Translations under genes and position numbers: made by a program
Notes under the pieces: model-generated
What the model was told of the DNA's origin: nothing
Seen by the model: only the letters and a program-made list of their open reading frames with translations
The model's database searches: none
Shown: positions 18,422 through 27,299 of the stretch, piece after piece
Layout of the letters: every line of letters starts with the position of its first letter
Numbering within the stretch: position 1 is the stretch's first letter
Assembly (NCBI RefSeq): GCF_023703375.1
Contig: NZ_JAMQGO010000008.1
Location: 1 to 64,000 of the forward strand
DNA: 64,000 bases
Reading direction: 5' to 3'
From: Lutimaribacter degradans
Lineage (GTDB): Bacteria; Pseudomonadota; Alphaproteobacteria; Rhodobacterales; Rhodobacteraceae

Positions 18422-19324
18422 ATGAAACTTGGCACCGTCGCCCATGAGGGCGTGGAAAAACCCGTCGCCGTCATCGACGCCGACACCCTGCTGGATCTGC
18501 GCGCTGCGGGGTTGGATATCCGTGACATGGTGCAACTGGTCGACATGGGGGATGCGGGGTTGGAGGCCGTGCGCGACGCGCTGGCCGACCCGCAATTCGG
18601 CGCGACCATCGGAATGGAGGATGTGCAGATGCGCTGCCCCATCCGGCCCGTGCAATACCGCGATTGCCTGGTTTTCGAAGAGCACCTGAAAAACTGTTTC
18701 GTCGCGATGGAAAAGGTGACAGGTCGCGCGCATGAAATCCCGTCTGTCTGGTACGATCAGCCGATCTACTACAAGGGCAACCGGATGAGTTTCATCGGCC
18801 ATGGCCAGGACGTGCGCTGGCCGCGCTATGCCGAGTTCCTCGATCTCGAACTGGAACTGGCGATCATCGTCGGAAAGGGCGGTGCGGATATTTCCGCCGC
18901 CGATGCGCCGGGCCATATCTGGGGTTACACGATCCTCAACGACATGACCGCGCGCGATGCGCAGATGGTTGAGATGGCCGGCCAGCTTGGCCCGGCCAAG
19001 GGCAAGGATTTCGACACCGGCAACATCCTGGGCCCCTGGATCGTGACGGCCGACGAGTTTGAACATCCCGTCGCGCTGGACATGGAGGTGCGTGTGAACG
19101 GCGACCGGTGGGGCGGCGGCAATTCGCGCCAGATGCAGCACAGCTTCGCCGACATCATCGCGCATATCTCGGCCTCGGAAACGTTCTATCCGGGCGAGGT
19201 GATCGGCTCGGGCACGGTTGGCACGGGTTGCGGGCTGGAACTGGGCAAGCGGCTGGAGCCGGGGGACGAGTTCGAGCTGGAGATCGAGGGGATCGGCGTA
19301 TTGAAAAACCGCATCGTCCGCTAA
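18422..19324 (+). CDS. Fumarylacetoacetate hydrolase family protein
   Basis: A 300-aa enzyme. The N-terminal part (1-90) resembles the FAH N-domain. The catalytic FAH fold follows, with Mg-binding acids in DLELELAIIVGKGG, the conserved NDMTARDAQ, the GKDFDTGNILGPW loop and GTVGTGCGLELG. The ATG at 18422 has GAGGAG upstream and lies 4 bp after the cyclase stop; a longer in-frame opening has no homology. Family reactions include hydrolysis of acylpyruvates, fumarylpyruvate and 2,4-diketo acids, and decarboxylation of oxaloacetate. It is the last gene of the TRAP unit and is followed by a strong hairpin. Confidence 0.85.
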   Translation: MKLGTVAHEGVEKPVAVIDADTLLDLRAAGLDIRDMVQLVDMGDAGLEAVRDALADPQFGATIGMEDVQMRCPIRPVQYRDCLVFEEHLKNCFVAMEKVTGRAHEIPSVWYDQPIYYKGNRMSFIGHGQDVRWPRYAEFLDLELELAIIVGKGGADISAADAPGHIWGYTILNDMTARDAQMVEMAGQLGPAKGKDFDTGNILGPWIVTADEFEHPVALDMEVRVNGDRWGGGNSRQMQHSFADIIAHISASETFYPGEVIGSGTVGTGCGLELGKRLEPGDEFELEIEGIGVLKNRIVR

Positions 19325-19332
19325 GGATGGGC

Positions 19333-19354
19333 GCGCCGCGCGCAAGCGCGGCGC
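19333..19354. terminator. Convergent hairpin element
   Basis: A perfect 9-bp stem, GCGCCGCGC-GCAA-GCGCGGCGC, is followed by two smaller hairpins (GGGG-TTTT-GCCCC and GGCC-TGC-GGCC) up to about 19385. It lies between the FAH gene (plus) and the ABC permease (minus), so it can stop transcription from both sides. Its core resembles the hairpin at 94-110. Confidence 0.55.
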
Positions 19355-19428
19355 ATCGGGGTTTTGCCCCTTCGGCCTGCGGCCTTATTTCCCCGCATTT
19401 ACCGGGCAAGGTGCAGCCAGGGCCCTGG

Positions 19429-20220
19429 TCAACTGCGCCAACGCAGCATCCGCTGCTCGACCCGGCCGATTGTCCAACTGACCACGACGCCCAGCACCGA
19501 CAGGATCACCACGCCTGCGAACAGCCGTTCTAGATCGTAAAGCGAGCCGGCCTCGAGAATATAGGCGCCGATGCCGTATTCGGCGCCCAGCATTTCTGCG
19601 GCCACCAGCAGGATGATCCCGATGGACAGCGAGATGCGCATCCCCGAAAGGATGCCGGGCATGGCGCCGGGCAGCACGATCTTTCGCACGGTCGAGGCCC
19701 AGGGCAGGCCAAAGCTCTGGCCCATGCGGATCAGCGTGCGATCGACATTATCCACCGCGCCAAACGTTGCCACCACCGTGGGAGTGAAGGTGCCAAGCGC
19801 AATGAGCGCGTATTTGGAGCCTTCGTCGATGCCGAACCAGATTACGAAGAGTGGCAACAGCGCGATTTTCGGGATCGGAAACAGGGCGGCCACCAGCGGC
19901 ACCAGCCCGGCCCGCGCAAGGCTGAAAAGGCCGATCAGAACGCCCACGGCAATACCCGCCGTGACGCCCATGGCACTGCCCACGGCAAGACGTGACAGCG
20001 ATGGCAGCACATGTTGCAGGAAAAGCCCCGATTGCCACAAGTCGATCAGCGTTTGCGCAACGTCCGAGGGGCGCGGCAGCGTCAGGTTGGAAATCCAGCC
20101 TGACCGCGTACCCCATTCGACCAGCGCGATGAGCGCGACAAAGACCACCAGGCCCACGCCGCGTTTCTGAACCGGGCGAAAGCCGCCGCCACGGAACGGG
20201 ACGGGATGCGGATCAGCCAT
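19429..20220 (-). CDS. ABC transporter permease (SsuC/TauC/NitT family)
   Basis: A 263-aa inner-membrane protein with about six helices and the EAA-type loop of the nitrate/sulfonate/taurine permease family (SFGLPWASTVRKIVLPGAMPGILSGMRIS). It partners with the ATPase encoded immediately upstream, whose stop it overlaps. Two start codons are possible, 20220 and 20235; neither has a strong ribosome site, as expected for a coupled start. It is the last gene of the importer operon. Confidence 0.88.
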   Translation of the reverse strand: MADPHPVPFRGGGFRPVQKRGVGLVVFVALIALVEWGTRSGWISNLTLPRPSDVAQTLIDLWQSGLFLQHVLPSLSRLAVGSAMGVTAGIAVGVLIGLFSLARAGLVPLVAALFPIPKIALLPLFVIWFGIDEGSKYALIALGTFTPTVVATFGAVDNVDRTLIRMGQSFGLPWASTVRKIVLPGAMPGILSGMRISLSIGIILLVAAEMLGAEYGIGAYILEAGSLYDLERLFAGVVILSVLGVVVSWTIGRVEQRMLRWRS

Positions 20221-20980
20221 GGGCAAGCTCGGCATCGGCGGCGCGCGCTTCTTCGCGCATCAATTGCCACAGGTGGTCCTGGTGGCGGGCAAGAACGGGG
20301 TCGGTGCTGTCGCGTGCATCAAGGGGAGTGTCGATCTCGATCACTTCGCGGATACGTCCCGGGCGGCGTGACAGCACCACGATCCGGTGGCCCAGGCGCG
20401 TGGCCTCGGACAGGTTGTGGGTCACGTACACCGAGGTAAAGGGCGTGCGAGTCCAGAGTTGCACAAGATCATCCATCAAGAGTTCGCGAGTTTGCGCATC
20501 GAGCGCCGAAAGCGGTTCGTCCATCAGCATGACCGCCGGGTTGACGGCCAGCGCCCGCGCGATGGCCACCCGTTGCTTCATTCCGCCAGACAGTTGGCGG
20601 GGCAGGGCATCGGCGAAATCGGTCAGGTTGGTGCGTGCCAGCACGTCCGCGATGCGCTCGGCCCGGTCCTGGCGCGACAGGGCGTGGTCTTCCAACACGA
20701 GCGACACGTTCCCCGAAACCGAGCGCCAGGGCAGCAGGGCAAAATCCTGGAAGACGAAGGTCAGCGGATTGAGGCAATCGGACGCGGGGGCCCCCAGTTG
20801 CAGGACCTGGCCCGCGCTGGGGCGTTCCAGCCCGCCGATCATGCGCAGCAGGGTGGATTTGCCACAGCCCGACGGGCCGACGATGCAGACGATCCGGCCC
20901 GAGGGTATGGTCAGCGAAATATCGGACAACACCTCGACCGCGTCATAGCGGTGGGTGAGGCCATCAATTGTCAGGTCCAT
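20213..20980 (-). CDS. ABC transporter ATP-binding protein (SsuB/TauB family)
   Basis: A 255-aa ATPase. Walker A is GPSGCGKST at 35-43, the signature is LSGGMKQR and Walker B is VMLMDEP. FQDFALLPW is the Q-loop segment typical of taurine/nitrate importers. The start at 20980 has AAGGAG 5 nt upstream. A longer frame reaches 21058 but runs into the preceding gene. It energises uptake by the adjacent permease and receptor. Confidence 0.92.
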   Translation of the reverse strand: MDLTIDGLTHRYDAVEVLSDISLTIPSGRIVCIVGPSGCGKSTLLRMIGGLERPSAGQVLQLGAPASDCLNPLTFVFQDFALLPWRSVSGNVSLVLEDHALSRQDRAERIADVLARTNLTDFADALPRQLSGGMKQRVAIARALAVNPAVMLMDEPLSALDAQTRELLMDDLVQLWTRTPFTSVYVTHNLSEATRLGHRIVVLSRRPGRIREVIEIDTPLDARDSTDPVLARHQDHLWQLMREEARAADAELAHG

Positions 20981-21026
20981 GCGGGCTCCTTGTGCGGCGC
21001 GGGCGGGTGGCCCGCGCCGCAGGGCA

Positions 21027-22040
21027 TTACATCGTCGCGACGTAGGACGGATCGACAAGCATGTCCATGGTGATACTGTCCTTGATCAGGCCTTCGGATT
21101 TGAACCAGTCCATCTGATCCTGCACCGAGGTCATGTTCAGCGCCGCGCCCTTGTTGATGCGCATGGCACCGTTCACGATCGAGGGCTTGGCCTTCTCGTA
21201 CTCGCGGTCGGTGTAGACGTATTTGTGGATCAGCTTGACCATGTCTTCGGCGGCCTCGTCGCCCGCGGTTCGATCGACCAGCGCGGCGTTGAAATCATCG
21301 GCACCCTTGGCGAAGGCGGCCAGGAAGGCCTCGGTCTTGGCGCGTTCATTCGCGGCGTTCTGCGCAGAGGTGAAGACAGTCGTGACCTGGTAATCGGGGA
21401 TGTAATCGGCCACGTTTCCGATGACATGCACCGCGCCCGAACCCGCCAGCGGCTTGGCGATATGCGGCACGATCGACCACGCGTCGACCTGGCCTGATTT
21501 CATCGCGCCGATGATGGCGCCGACCTTTTGCAGCGGGGTAAAGGACATTTCGATGCCCTCCGCCTGCGCGATCTTGGAGCCCATGTAGTGGAAGGATGAG
21601 CCCGCCTGCGTGATGGCGAATTTCTTGCCGGCCATCTGTGCCGGGCTTGTAAGGCCGGCCTGGAAGGCTGCGTCGGAGGCCAGAATTTTCTGGCCGTCGA
21701 TGCCCGGTTCTTCGGACAGGGCACCGCCGATGACCTTGGTCGCGCCCTTTTCAGCCAGGTTGATCAAGCCACCCGACACCGCGGTGACCGCGTAATCGGC
21801 GTCGCCGCTGGCGATGGCGACGGCCATCGGCTGCGCGGCCTGGAAGAACTTGAATTCCACGTCAAGCCCGGCCTCCGCGAAATAGCCCCGCTCATAGGCG
21901 ACGAAACTGGCGGCGTGGCTGGTAAAGCGCAGTGCGCCGACGGTGATCTTGTTGCTGGCCAGCGCAGGCGTGCCCAGCATCGGCAAAGTGGCGGCGCCGG
22001 CCATCAGGCCCAGCGTGTTGCGGCGTGTGAAATTGGTCAT
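21027..22040 (-). CDS. ABC transporter substrate-binding protein (NMT1/TauA-like), probable Tat export
   Basis: A 337-aa periplasmic receptor. The leader contains TRRNTLGLMAG followed by a hydrophobic stretch and PALA, which suggests Tat export. The mature chain has the NMT1/SsuA-like pattern: RFTSHAASFVAYERGYFAEAGLDVEFKFF, then GDADYAVTAVSGGLINLAEKGA. The start at 22040 follows GGGGAGGA. It is first in the three-gene importer operon. Ligands of the family include sulfonates, nitrate, pyrimidine precursors and phthalates; the sequence does not decide. Confidence 0.87.
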   Translation of the reverse strand: MTNFTRRNTLGLMAGAATLPMLGTPALASNKITVGALRFTSHAASFVAYERGYFAEAGLDVEFKFFQAAQPMAVAIASGDADYAVTAVSGGLINLAEKGATKVIGGALSEEPGIDGQKILASDAAFQAGLTSPAQMAGKKFAITQAGSSFHYMGSKIAQAEGIEMSFTPLQKVGAIIGAMKSGQVDAWSIVPHIAKPLAGSGAVHVIGNVADYIPDYQVTTVFTSAQNAANERAKTEAFLAAFAKGADDFNAALVDRTAGDEAAEDMVKLIHKYVYTDREYEKAKPSIVNGAMRINKGAALNMTSVQDQMDWFKSEGLIKDSITMDMLVDPSYVATM

Positions 22041-22367
22041 CTGATCCTCCCCGGGAATGGTTGCGGCAAGAAGGTTCACCTTTTGGGCTGGGAAATCAAC
22101 CCAATACGGTCGGGCCGGGCAAAAGCGGTGTCAGCAACAGTCTGCCATGTCCTGCATTGCAGGGACGAACGGGCTGACGGCTGGGCGCGCAAATAGGCGT
22201 CTGCCTGCCAGACGGGGTGCGGCGCAATTCGTACGTATGCGTTGTGCCTAAGCGCCCTGGGTATACGGGCTTTGGCCAGTGGCGTTGGGGCCGCGACAGC
22301 CCGGCGCTTGCCCGCAGGGCGCGGAACGCTTAAACCGCTATCGCGCGACACAGGAAGGACATACCCG
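22041..22367. other. 327-bp divergent intergenic region
   Basis: This gap separates the ABC receptor (minus) from an ABC exporter (plus) and must hold both promoters. I see the two ribosome sites (GGGGAGGA before 22040 and AGGAAGGA before 22368) and a CGTACGTATGCG stretch near 22230. No convincing promoter, operator or RNA gene could be defined. An in-frame extension of the exporter back to 22242 lacks family similarity and is not supported. Confidence 0.5.
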
Positions 22368-24158
22368 ATGGCACAGGCGGCGCCCAGCGGCGAGGAAGAT
22401 CGTCAGAAATCGAAAAAGGTTGGCGCGCTGGCGCGGTTGTGGCCCTTCATGATGCCTTATCGCGGGCTGATGGGCGCGGCCGTGCTGGCGTTGGTGCTGA
22501 CGGCCTGCGTGTCGTTGGTGTTGCCGATGGCAGTACGCCGCGTCGTTGATAATTTCGGTGCTGCCGATGGTGCGCTGCTTGATCGGTATTTTGCCGCCGC
22601 GCTTGGCCTTGCCGGTCTTTTGGCCATCGGCACCGGGCTGCGCTACGCGCTGGTCACGCGGTTGGGCGAGCGGGTCGTGGCCGATATACGCATGGCCGTG
22701 TTCGACCGCGTGCTGGGCATGAGCCCCGCCTTTTACGAACGCATCATGACGGGCGAGGTGCTGAGCCGGATTACCACCGATACCACGTTGATCCTTTCTG
22801 TCATCGGCTCGTCGGTGTCGATCGCCCTGCGCAACATTCTGATCTTTGTCGGTGGGTTGTCGCTGATGCTGCTGACATCGCCCAAGTTGACGGGGCTGGT
22901 GCTGTTGTTGGTGCCTATCGTCGTGGTGCCGATCCTGACGCTGGGCCGCAAGCTGCGCAAGCTGAGCCGCGAGAACCAGGACTGGATCGCCGCCAGCTCG
23001 GGGAGCGCGTCGGAATCGCTGCAAAGCGTGCAAACGGTCCAGGCATTCACGCATGAGCGTGCCACACGCGCGGATTTCGCCACCGTGACGGAAAAAAGCT
23101 TTGACGCGGCGCGGCGGCGAATCACCACGCGCGCGATCATGACGGTGATCGTGATTTTCCTTGTGTTCTCGGGGATCGTGGGCGTGCTGTGGATCGGCGC
23201 CAATGACGTGCGTGCCGGTGACATGAGCGCGGGTGCGCTGGTTCAGTTCGTGATCTACTCGGTAATGGTGGCCGGTGGCGTCGGGGCGCTTTCGGAAATC
23301 TGGGGCGAATTGCAACGCGCCGCGGGCGCGACCGAGCGACTGGTCGAGTTGCTGGAAACCGAGGATGCCGTGCAAGACCCCGCGCAGCCGCGGCCCGCGC
23401 CGGCCAACGTGCGTGGTGAAATCGCCTTCGAGCGCGTGTCTTTCCAGTATCCTGCGCGGCCCGATATTCCGGCGCTGGATGGGGTCGAGCTTGTGATCCA
23501 TCCCGGCGAAACGGTTGCTGTGGTCGGCCCGTCGGGGGCCGGCAAGACCACGGTGGTTCAGCTGATCCAGCGTTTTTACGACCCGCAGGCGGGGCGCATC
23601 ACGCTGGACGGTGTCGCCCTGACCGAAATGGCTCGCGACGATTTTCGCCGTCACCTGGCGCTGGTGCCGCAAGATCCGGTGATCTTTGCCACGACCGCGC
23701 GTGAAAACATCCGCTTTGGCCGCCCCGAGGCCACCGATGCCGAGGTTGAGGCCGCCGCCCGCGCCGCCGCCGCGCATGAGTTCATCACCGCGCTGCCCGA
23801 GGGGTATGACAGCCAGGTGGGCGAGCGTGGCGTGATGCTGTCGGGCGGGCAAAAACAACGCATCGCCATTGCGCGGGCCATCCTTCGGGATGCGCCGGTT
23901 CTGTTGTTGGACGAGGCGACAAGCGCGCTCGACGCCGAAAGCGAACGCGCGGTCCAGCAAGCGGTCGATGTGTTGTCGGAAGGGCGCACCACGATCATCG
24001 TGGCGCACCGGCTGGCCACGGTGAAAAAGGCCGACCGTATCATCGTGATGGAAGCCGGCCGCGTGGTGGCCCAGGGCACCCATGACGAACTGGTAGCGCA
24101 GGGCGGCCTTTACGCGCGGCTGGCGCGGTTGCAATTCACCGACGGGCAGGCGGCCTGA
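22368..24158 (+). CDS. ABC exporter half-transporter (fused membrane and ATPase domains)
   Basis: A 596-aa protein. The N-terminal six-helix exporter domain (about 25-320) contains the type IV linker region around ISRITTDTT-like VLSRITTDTTLI. The C-terminal ATPase carries Walker A GPSGAGKTT, signature LSGGQKQR, Walker B VLLLDEATSALDAE and the switch His in IVAHRL. It should form a homodimer in the inner membrane and export lipids, peptides or drugs (MsbA/LmrA-like). AGGAAGGA precedes the ATG. Neighbours give no clue to the cargo. Confidence 0.9.
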   Translation: MAQAAPSGEEDRQKSKKVGALARLWPFMMPYRGLMGAAVLALVLTACVSLVLPMAVRRVVDNFGAADGALLDRYFAAALGLAGLLAIGTGLRYALVTRLGERVVADIRMAVFDRVLGMSPAFYERIMTGEVLSRITTDTTLILSVIGSSVSIALRNILIFVGGLSLMLLTSPKLTGLVLLLVPIVVVPILTLGRKLRKLSRENQDWIAASSGSASESLQSVQTVQAFTHERATRADFATVTEKSFDAARRRITTRAIMTVIVIFLVFSGIVGVLWIGANDVRAGDMSAGALVQFVIYSVMVAGGVGALSEIWGELQRAAGATERLVELLETEDAVQDPAQPRPAPANVRGEIAFERVSFQYPARPDIPALDGVELVIHPGETVAVVGPSGAGKTTVVQLIQRFYDPQAGRITLDGVALTEMARDDFRRHLALVPQDPVIFATTARENIRFGRPEATDAEVEAAARAAAAHEFITALPEGYDSQVGERGVMLSGGQKQRIAIARAILRDAPVLLLDEATSALDAESERAVQQAVDVLSEGRTTIIVAHRLATVKKADRIIVMEAGRVVAQGTHDELVAQGGLYARLARLQFTDGQAA

Positions 24159-24194
24159 TCAACCCCGGCGGCCTCGCGCAATGACGCGCCGCGC

Positions 24195-25388
24195 CTAAAG
24201 GCTGCCGATGGCGCGGGCCAGTACCTGCATGCCGGTGACAAGATCCGCCTCGGCGGTGTCCTCGGCGAAATCGTGGCTGATCCCGTCGATCGAGGGCACG
24301 AACATCATTGCCGACGGCATCAGCCTGGCCACGTTCGCCGCATCATGCAGCGCGCCCGATTGCATCCGCCGCCAGCGCCCGGGGCATGTGGTCTCGGCTG
24401 CATCGGTCAGCGCCTGTTGCAGGGGTGCGGCCATGTCCACTGGCTCCAACCCCAGCATGGTGCCGAAATCCACCTGCATTCCACGGGCCTCGGCAACCTC
24501 GGTGGCGGTGTCGCGGATGATGGTTTCCATCCGGCGCAGGCGATCCCCGTCGCCATCGCGCCATTGCATCGAGAATGTGCAGCGCCCCGGCACGATGGAA
24601 TGGGCGTTGGGGTGCACGTCGATATGGCCGTTGGTCCAGACGGTCTGCGGCGACACCACGTTCTGGAACCGCTCGTTGATCGCGGTGATGAACGCCGTCA
24701 TGGCCTGCACCGCGTCTTGCCGGCGATGCATGGGCGTGGTGCCCGCGTGGTTCTGCGCGCCCGTAAAGGTGATGCGCATGTCGCGGATGCCGACGATATC
24801 GGTGACAACCCCAACGGCCTCGCCCGCCTCGTAAAGCCACGGCCCCTGCTCGATGTGACATTCGACAAACCCGGTAAAGCGGGCCGGGTCGACAAAGCCT
24901 TGCGCCCGGTTGGCCATGGCGCTGCGGGCCTCGGCGAATGTCGTGCCGTCGCGGTCGGTCAGTTGGTCGGCTTGATCCAGCGGCAGCTCACCGGCCCAGA
25001 TAGTCGATCCTGTGGTGACGCCGAAACGCCCCTCTTCATCCTGGAAGTTCGCCACGGAAATGGCGGGCCCGCCAGCCTCGGCTGCGGCGCGGGCCAGTTC
25101 CAGGCCGCAGATCACGCCAAGCGCTCCGTCCAGCCAGCCACCCTCGGGCTGGCTGTCGGAATGTGAACCGACCAGCAGCGATGGTCCCTCGGCCAGGCCG
25201 AAAAGGTTGCCCACCGGGTCGAAATGCGGGGTCAGGCCGGCCTCTTGCATGCGGCTTGCCAGCCAATCGCGCGCGGAGATATCGGCATCGGAATAGGCCG
25301 GGCGCACCACGCCTTTGCCCACGCCCGAGGCGCCGAATTCGCGCAGGGCGTGGAGGTCGGCTAGAAAGCGGTTTGGGTCGATCTGCAT
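24195..25388 (-). CDS. M20 family amidohydrolase (N-carbamoyl-amino-acid hydrolase/allantoate type)
   Basis: A 397-aa binuclear metallohydrolase of the hydantoinase/carbamoylase subgroup. Metal ligands can be placed at H76 (GSHSDS), D87 (GGWLDGALG) and E118/E119 (FQDEEGRFG). The dimerisation-domain motif CHIEQGPWL is also typical. It cleaves N-carbamoyl amino acids, ureidoglycolate or allantoate. GAGGAG precedes the ATG at 25388; a longer in-frame opening has no homology. It stands between two plus-strand units and no pyrimidine or purine degradation gene lies beside it, so the substrate stays open. Confidence 0.87.
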   Translation of the reverse strand: MQIDPNRFLADLHALREFGASGVGKGVVRPAYSDADISARDWLASRMQEAGLTPHFDPVGNLFGLAEGPSLLVGSHSDSQPEGGWLDGALGVICGLELARAAAEAGGPAISVANFQDEEGRFGVTTGSTIWAGELPLDQADQLTDRDGTTFAEARSAMANRAQGFVDPARFTGFVECHIEQGPWLYEAGEAVGVVTDIVGIRDMRITFTGAQNHAGTTPMHRRQDAVQAMTAFITAINERFQNVVSPQTVWTNGHIDVHPNAHSIVPGRCTFSMQWRDGDGDRLRRMETIIRDTATEVAEARGMQVDFGTMLGLEPVDMAAPLQQALTDAAETTCPGRWRRMQSGALHDAANVARLMPSAMMFVPSIDGISHDFAEDTAEADLVTGMQVLARAIGSL

Positions 25389-25509
25389 CTGGCGCTCCTC
25401 TGTCGTGTCAGGGCAACCCAACACCACGCCGCGAGCGGGTGCAAGCGCGCCATTGCATCCCGCGTTCGGCGGGCCTAATCGAAAGACAACCGGAACGAAG
25501 GGGCGCGTC

Positions 25510-26163
25510 ATGTCCACCATCACCTTGATCCGCCACGGGCAGGCGAACACCGCCGCGCGTGACGAACAGAATTATGACCGGCTGAGCGCGCTTGGCCACC
25601 GCCAGGCCGAATGGCTGGGCGATCACCTGCGCGCCACGCGCGAGCATTACAGCCGGGTCTATACCGGCACCTTGCGCCGGCATCGCGAAACCGCGCAGTC
25701 GATGGGGTTTGCCGCCGATACCGTCACCGATGCGCGCCTGAACGAGTTGGAATTCTTTACCCTGGCCTACGCCCTGCAGGCCGAGCATGGCGTGCCCATG
25801 CCCGCCAGCCGCGAGGAATTCGTGGGCTACATGCCGCGCCTGATGACGGCCTGGGCCGAAGGTCGGCTGGAGGGGGCGCCCGAAAGTTTTGAGGCTTTCG
25901 AAGGGCGTATCGCCGGGGTATTGCAAGACATCGCGCAGGGCCACGGCCCGGCGCTGGTCGTCACGTCGGGCGGGTTGATCGGCATGGGCGTGCGTCAGGT
26001 GATGGGGCTGGACCTGACCGGCTTTGCCCGTACTGCGATCACGATCATGAACACCTCGGTTCATCGGCTGCACCCAATCGGGGGGGCGCTGGCACTGACG
26101 CAGTTCAACGCCGTCCCACATCTGGATCGGCCCGAGCGACAATTTGCGCAGACCCATCTTTAA
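25510..26163 (+). CDS. Histidine phosphatase superfamily protein, second catalytic His replaced
   Basis: A 217-aa protein with the RHG motif at 8-10 (LIRHGQAN), which provides the phospho-accepting His9, and the downstream LNELEFF acid segment. The family's second catalytic His normally lies in a V-T-H-G-G context; here the line reads VVTSGGLIG, so Ser replaces His. I have seen this TSGG variant in other alphaproteobacterial members, so it may define a subgroup rather than a broken gene. It begins the run leading into the saccharopine genes (49 bp gap). Confidence 0.8.
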   Translation: MSTITLIRHGQANTAARDEQNYDRLSALGHRQAEWLGDHLRATREHYSRVYTGTLRRHRETAQSMGFAADTVTDARLNELEFFTLAYALQAEHGVPMPASREEFVGYMPRLMTAWAEGRLEGAPESFEAFEGRIAGVLQDIAQGHGPALVVTSGGLIGMGVRQVMGLDLTGFARTAITIMNTSVHRLHPIGGALALTQFNAVPHLDRPERQFAQTHL

Positions 26164-26212
26164 GCTTGCGCATGGCGGCGCTAGGCTGCGTGAAATTCGT
26201 GACGGGGAAGAT

Positions 26213-27268
26213 ATGACACATCTGTGGGTGCGCGCCGAACAGCGCAAGAACGAAGAGCGGGTGGGCCTGACGCCCGAAGGTTGCGCTGAACTGGTCAAGG
26301 CGGGCCTGCGCGTAACGGTCGAGGAAAGCAGCGTGCGCGCCATCCCGACCGACGGCTACCGCGACGCAGGCGCCGAGATCGCGCCGGAAAACAGCTGGCC
26401 AGACGCACCTGCCGAGGCAATCATATTCGGCCTGAAGGAGCTGCCCGAGGACGGCACTCCGCTACGCCATCGCCACATCATGTTCGGCCATGCCTACAAG
26501 GGGCAGCCTGCCGGGCAGGATCTGTTGCGCCGCTTCAATGCGGGGGGCGGCACGCTTTACGACCTGGAATACCTGGTGGATGAGACGGGCCGCCGCGTCG
26601 CTGCCTTTGGCTATTGGGCGGGCTTCGCGGGGGCGGCAGTGACGCTGCTGGCCTGGGCCGCGCAGCAACGCGGCGACTTATGCGGGCCGGTCGGCGTGTA
26701 TGCCGGGCGCGATGCGCTGGTATCGGCGCTGTCCAACGAGATGGAGGCCACCGGCCCCGCCCGTCCCCGCGCCATCGTGATCGGCGCCTTGGGGCGCGTG
26801 GGCACCGGCGCGGCCGATCTGTGCGAGGCGGTCGGTGTGCCCGTCACCCGCTGGGACATGGCCGAAACCGCGTATGGCGGCCCGTTTCCGCAGGTGTTGG
26901 AGCACGAGGTGTTCCTGAACTGCATCCTGGCGCAGCCGGGTTGCCCGGTTTTCGTCCCGGCCGAGGCCAAAACCGCCCCGCGCGCCTTGACGGCCATTGG
27001 CGATATCGCCTGTGATCCGACCTCTGATTTCTCGCCCATCAAGGTGTACGGGCGTACGACCACCTGGGATGCACCGGCGCTGCGCGTGCATGACCAGCCG
27101 GTGCTGGACGTTATGGCCATCGATAACCTGCCATCCATGCTGCCCATCGAAAGCAGCCGCGATTACGCCGGGCAACTTTTGCCGGCGCTGCTTACGCTGG
27201 GCCAGCTTGATGAGGGGGTCTGGGGCCGGGCAAGGGCCACGTTCGACAAACATATCGCGCGGCTTTGA
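26213..27268 (+). CDS. Saccharopine dehydrogenase, NAD+, L-lysine-forming type (LYS1/LKR-like)
   Basis: A 351-aa enzyme of the alanine dehydrogenase/LYS1 fold. The catalytic Lys/His pair can be placed at K75 (FGLKELPED) and H93 (MFGHAYKGQ), and the NAD domain contains VIGALGRVGTGA. It interconverts lysine plus 2-oxoglutarate with saccharopine. In bacteria the direction is usually lysine breakdown. The start at 26213 is preceded by GGGGAAG. The next gene encodes the second saccharopine enzyme 31 bp downstream, so the pair matches the two halves of animal/plant LKR-SDH. Confidence 0.87.
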   Translation: MTHLWVRAEQRKNEERVGLTPEGCAELVKAGLRVTVEESSVRAIPTDGYRDAGAEIAPENSWPDAPAEAIIFGLKELPEDGTPLRHRHIMFGHAYKGQPAGQDLLRRFNAGGGTLYDLEYLVDETGRRVAAFGYWAGFAGAAVTLLAWAAQQRGDLCGPVGVYAGRDALVSALSNEMEATGPARPRAIVIGALGRVGTGAADLCEAVGVPVTRWDMAETAYGGPFPQVLEHEVFLNCILAQPGCPVFVPAEAKTAPRALTAIGDIACDPTSDFSPIKVYGRTTTWDAPALRVHDQPVLDVMAIDNLPSMLPIESSRDYAGQLLPALLTLGQLDEGVWGRARATFDKHIARL

Positions 27269-27299
27269 CCGCGCCGCCAACGAAAATAGGGAGACTGAC

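Noticed and set aside
19429..22040. Firm assignment of the ABC importer as a taurine or sulfonate system
   Set aside because: No sulfonate dioxygenase or monooxygenase gene is adjacent, and the family has many ligands, so only the family is claimed.
22338..24134. 598-codon minus-strand frame opposite the ABC exporter
   Set aside because: Rich in His, Arg and Gln with no domain. It mirrors the exporter codons exactly.
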